A program made the position numbers and the translations under genes. This document shows, one piece after another, positions 58,684-58,940 of a stretch of DNA of 58,940 bases (position 1 is the first letter of the stretch; each line of letters opens with the position of its first letter). The stretch is from an uncultured Coriobacteriaceae bacterium (GTDB taxonomy: Bacteria; Actinomycetota; Coriobacteriia; Coriobacteriales; Atopobiaceae). Under the pieces are notes generated by a model that was not told where the DNA came from, searched no databases, and saw only the letters and a list, made by a program, of their open reading frames with translations. The DNA is taken from NCBI GenBank assembly GCA_902773995.1, contig CACYGL010000029.1:1-58940 (forward strand), written 5' to 3'.

Positions 58684-58752
58684 GCCGCGCGATTTCGCCC
58701 TTTAGGGGGCTCTAACCGTTCGGAAAATTCCTAACCGGCGAAAATCCGCGGC
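58684..58752. repeat. GCCGCG palindrome family, copy 4
   Basis: 69 bp, GCCGCGCGATTTCGCC at the left and GGCGAAAATCCGCGGC at the right, a close relative of copy 2 at 24882. In tandem with copy 3 (12 bp apart). Confidence 0.78.
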
Positions 58753-58784
58753 AAGCGCCGCGCCGCCCCGCACCCCGCGCCGCC

Positions 58785-58822
58785 ATAAAAAAGAGGGCCG
58801 CACCAACGTGCGACCCTCCCTG
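58785..58822 (-). terminator. Terminator of rpmB
   Basis: On the minus strand AGGGTCGCAC pairs with GTGCGGCCCT around GTTG, followed by CTTTTTTA. Confidence 0.88.
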
Positions 58823-58840
58823 TGTGCAATGTCCTAAAGC

Positions 58841-58940
58841 CTAGCCGCGGACGAGGTTGCCCTTCTTGAGGCACCTGGTGCAGACGTTGAGCTTCTTGCG
58901 CTGACCGTCGACAACGACGGAGACGCGCTGGATGTTGGGC
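58841..58940 (-). CDS. rpmB: 50S ribosomal protein L28, C-terminal part
   Basis: The window ends inside this gene. The visible 32 codons encode PNIQRVSVVVDGQRKKLNVC then TRCLKKGNLVRG and TAG at 58843-58841, the end of bacterial L28. Here C..C pairs (VCTRC) suggest the zinc-type variant, whose first pair would lie off the window. It has its own terminator and converges on the HAD-TPK gene. Confidence 0.93.
   Translation of the reverse strand, partial: PNIQRVSVVVDGQRKKLNVCTRCLKKGNLVRG

Overview
This 58.9 kb window is GC-rich bacterial DNA, densely coding on both strands. It is most likely chromosomal DNA of a coriobacterium (Actinomycetota, Coriobacteriia; an Olsenella/Atopobiaceae-like anaerobe). 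The grounds are an [FeFe]-hydrogenase-type protein, many LysR/MarR regulators, a Rho with a very long basic, Asn/Gln-rich N-terminus, frequent GTG starts, strong AGGAGG-type ribosome sites, and a liv-type amino-acid transporter in an anaerobic setting. The placement is inferred from gene content and style; no database search was run.

Layout. 1-6.8 kb: a truncated membrane protein, a frameshifted TIM-barrel-like gene, hisS, a broken PrsW-like gene, and an NhaC-type antiporter divergent from a LysR regulator. 6.8-11.3 kb: a DUF4160 gene pair and a MacA/MacB-like tripartite exporter whose permease is broken; three copies of a 68-bp double-hairpin repeat lie here. 11.3-15.4 kb: a broken GntR regulator beside kdgK-eda (2-keto-3-deoxygluconate breakdown), a Phd/ParE toxin-antitoxin pair with its own operator, and a pseudouridine synthase. 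15.5-20.1 kb: the hydrogenase-like protein, a small unknown gene, a nitroreductase with an internal stop, a possible structured RNA, and a broken D-2-hydroxyacid dehydrogenase. 20.1-28.7 kb: htpG behind a structured leader, an exonuclease-LysR pair, tRNA-Leu, the infC-rpmI-rplT operon with a leader attenuator and an AUA start, a WecA/TagO-type transferase, and tRNA-Ala. 28.7-40.2 kb: radical-SAM protein, pncB, argS, a tandem MarR regulator, rho, an SDR, and an unknown membrane protein coupled to a VanZ-like protein. 40.4-45.4 kb: a livJHMGF-type ABC importer. 45.6-55.1 kb: priA-def-fmt-rsmB, then a MarR regulator and a two-gene heterodimeric ABC exporter. 55.1 kb to the end: a polysaccharide deacetylase, a FmdB-type zinc ribbon, a HAD phosphatase fused to thiamine pyrophosphokinase, and the 3' end of rpmB.

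Three things stand out. First, an unusual number of genes are damaged. At least eight carry frameshifts or a nonsense codon. Several, including the ribosomal protein gene rplT, appear to have lost about 25-80 nt from the middle of a conserved domain. This is either a systematic sequence/assembly fault or an odd deletion process, and it should be settled before these genes are called pseudogenes. Second, four families of structured intergenic repeats recur: a 68-bp double hairpin, a 61-bp-period hairpin unit whose stems covary, a roughly 70-bp palindrome with GCCGCG ends, and a 21-bp tandem repeat. Third, several non-coding stretches look like structured RNAs: a 300-nt terminator-ended region at 18.9-19.2 kb, a region at 28.2-28.3 kb, and the interleaved inverted repeats before htpG.
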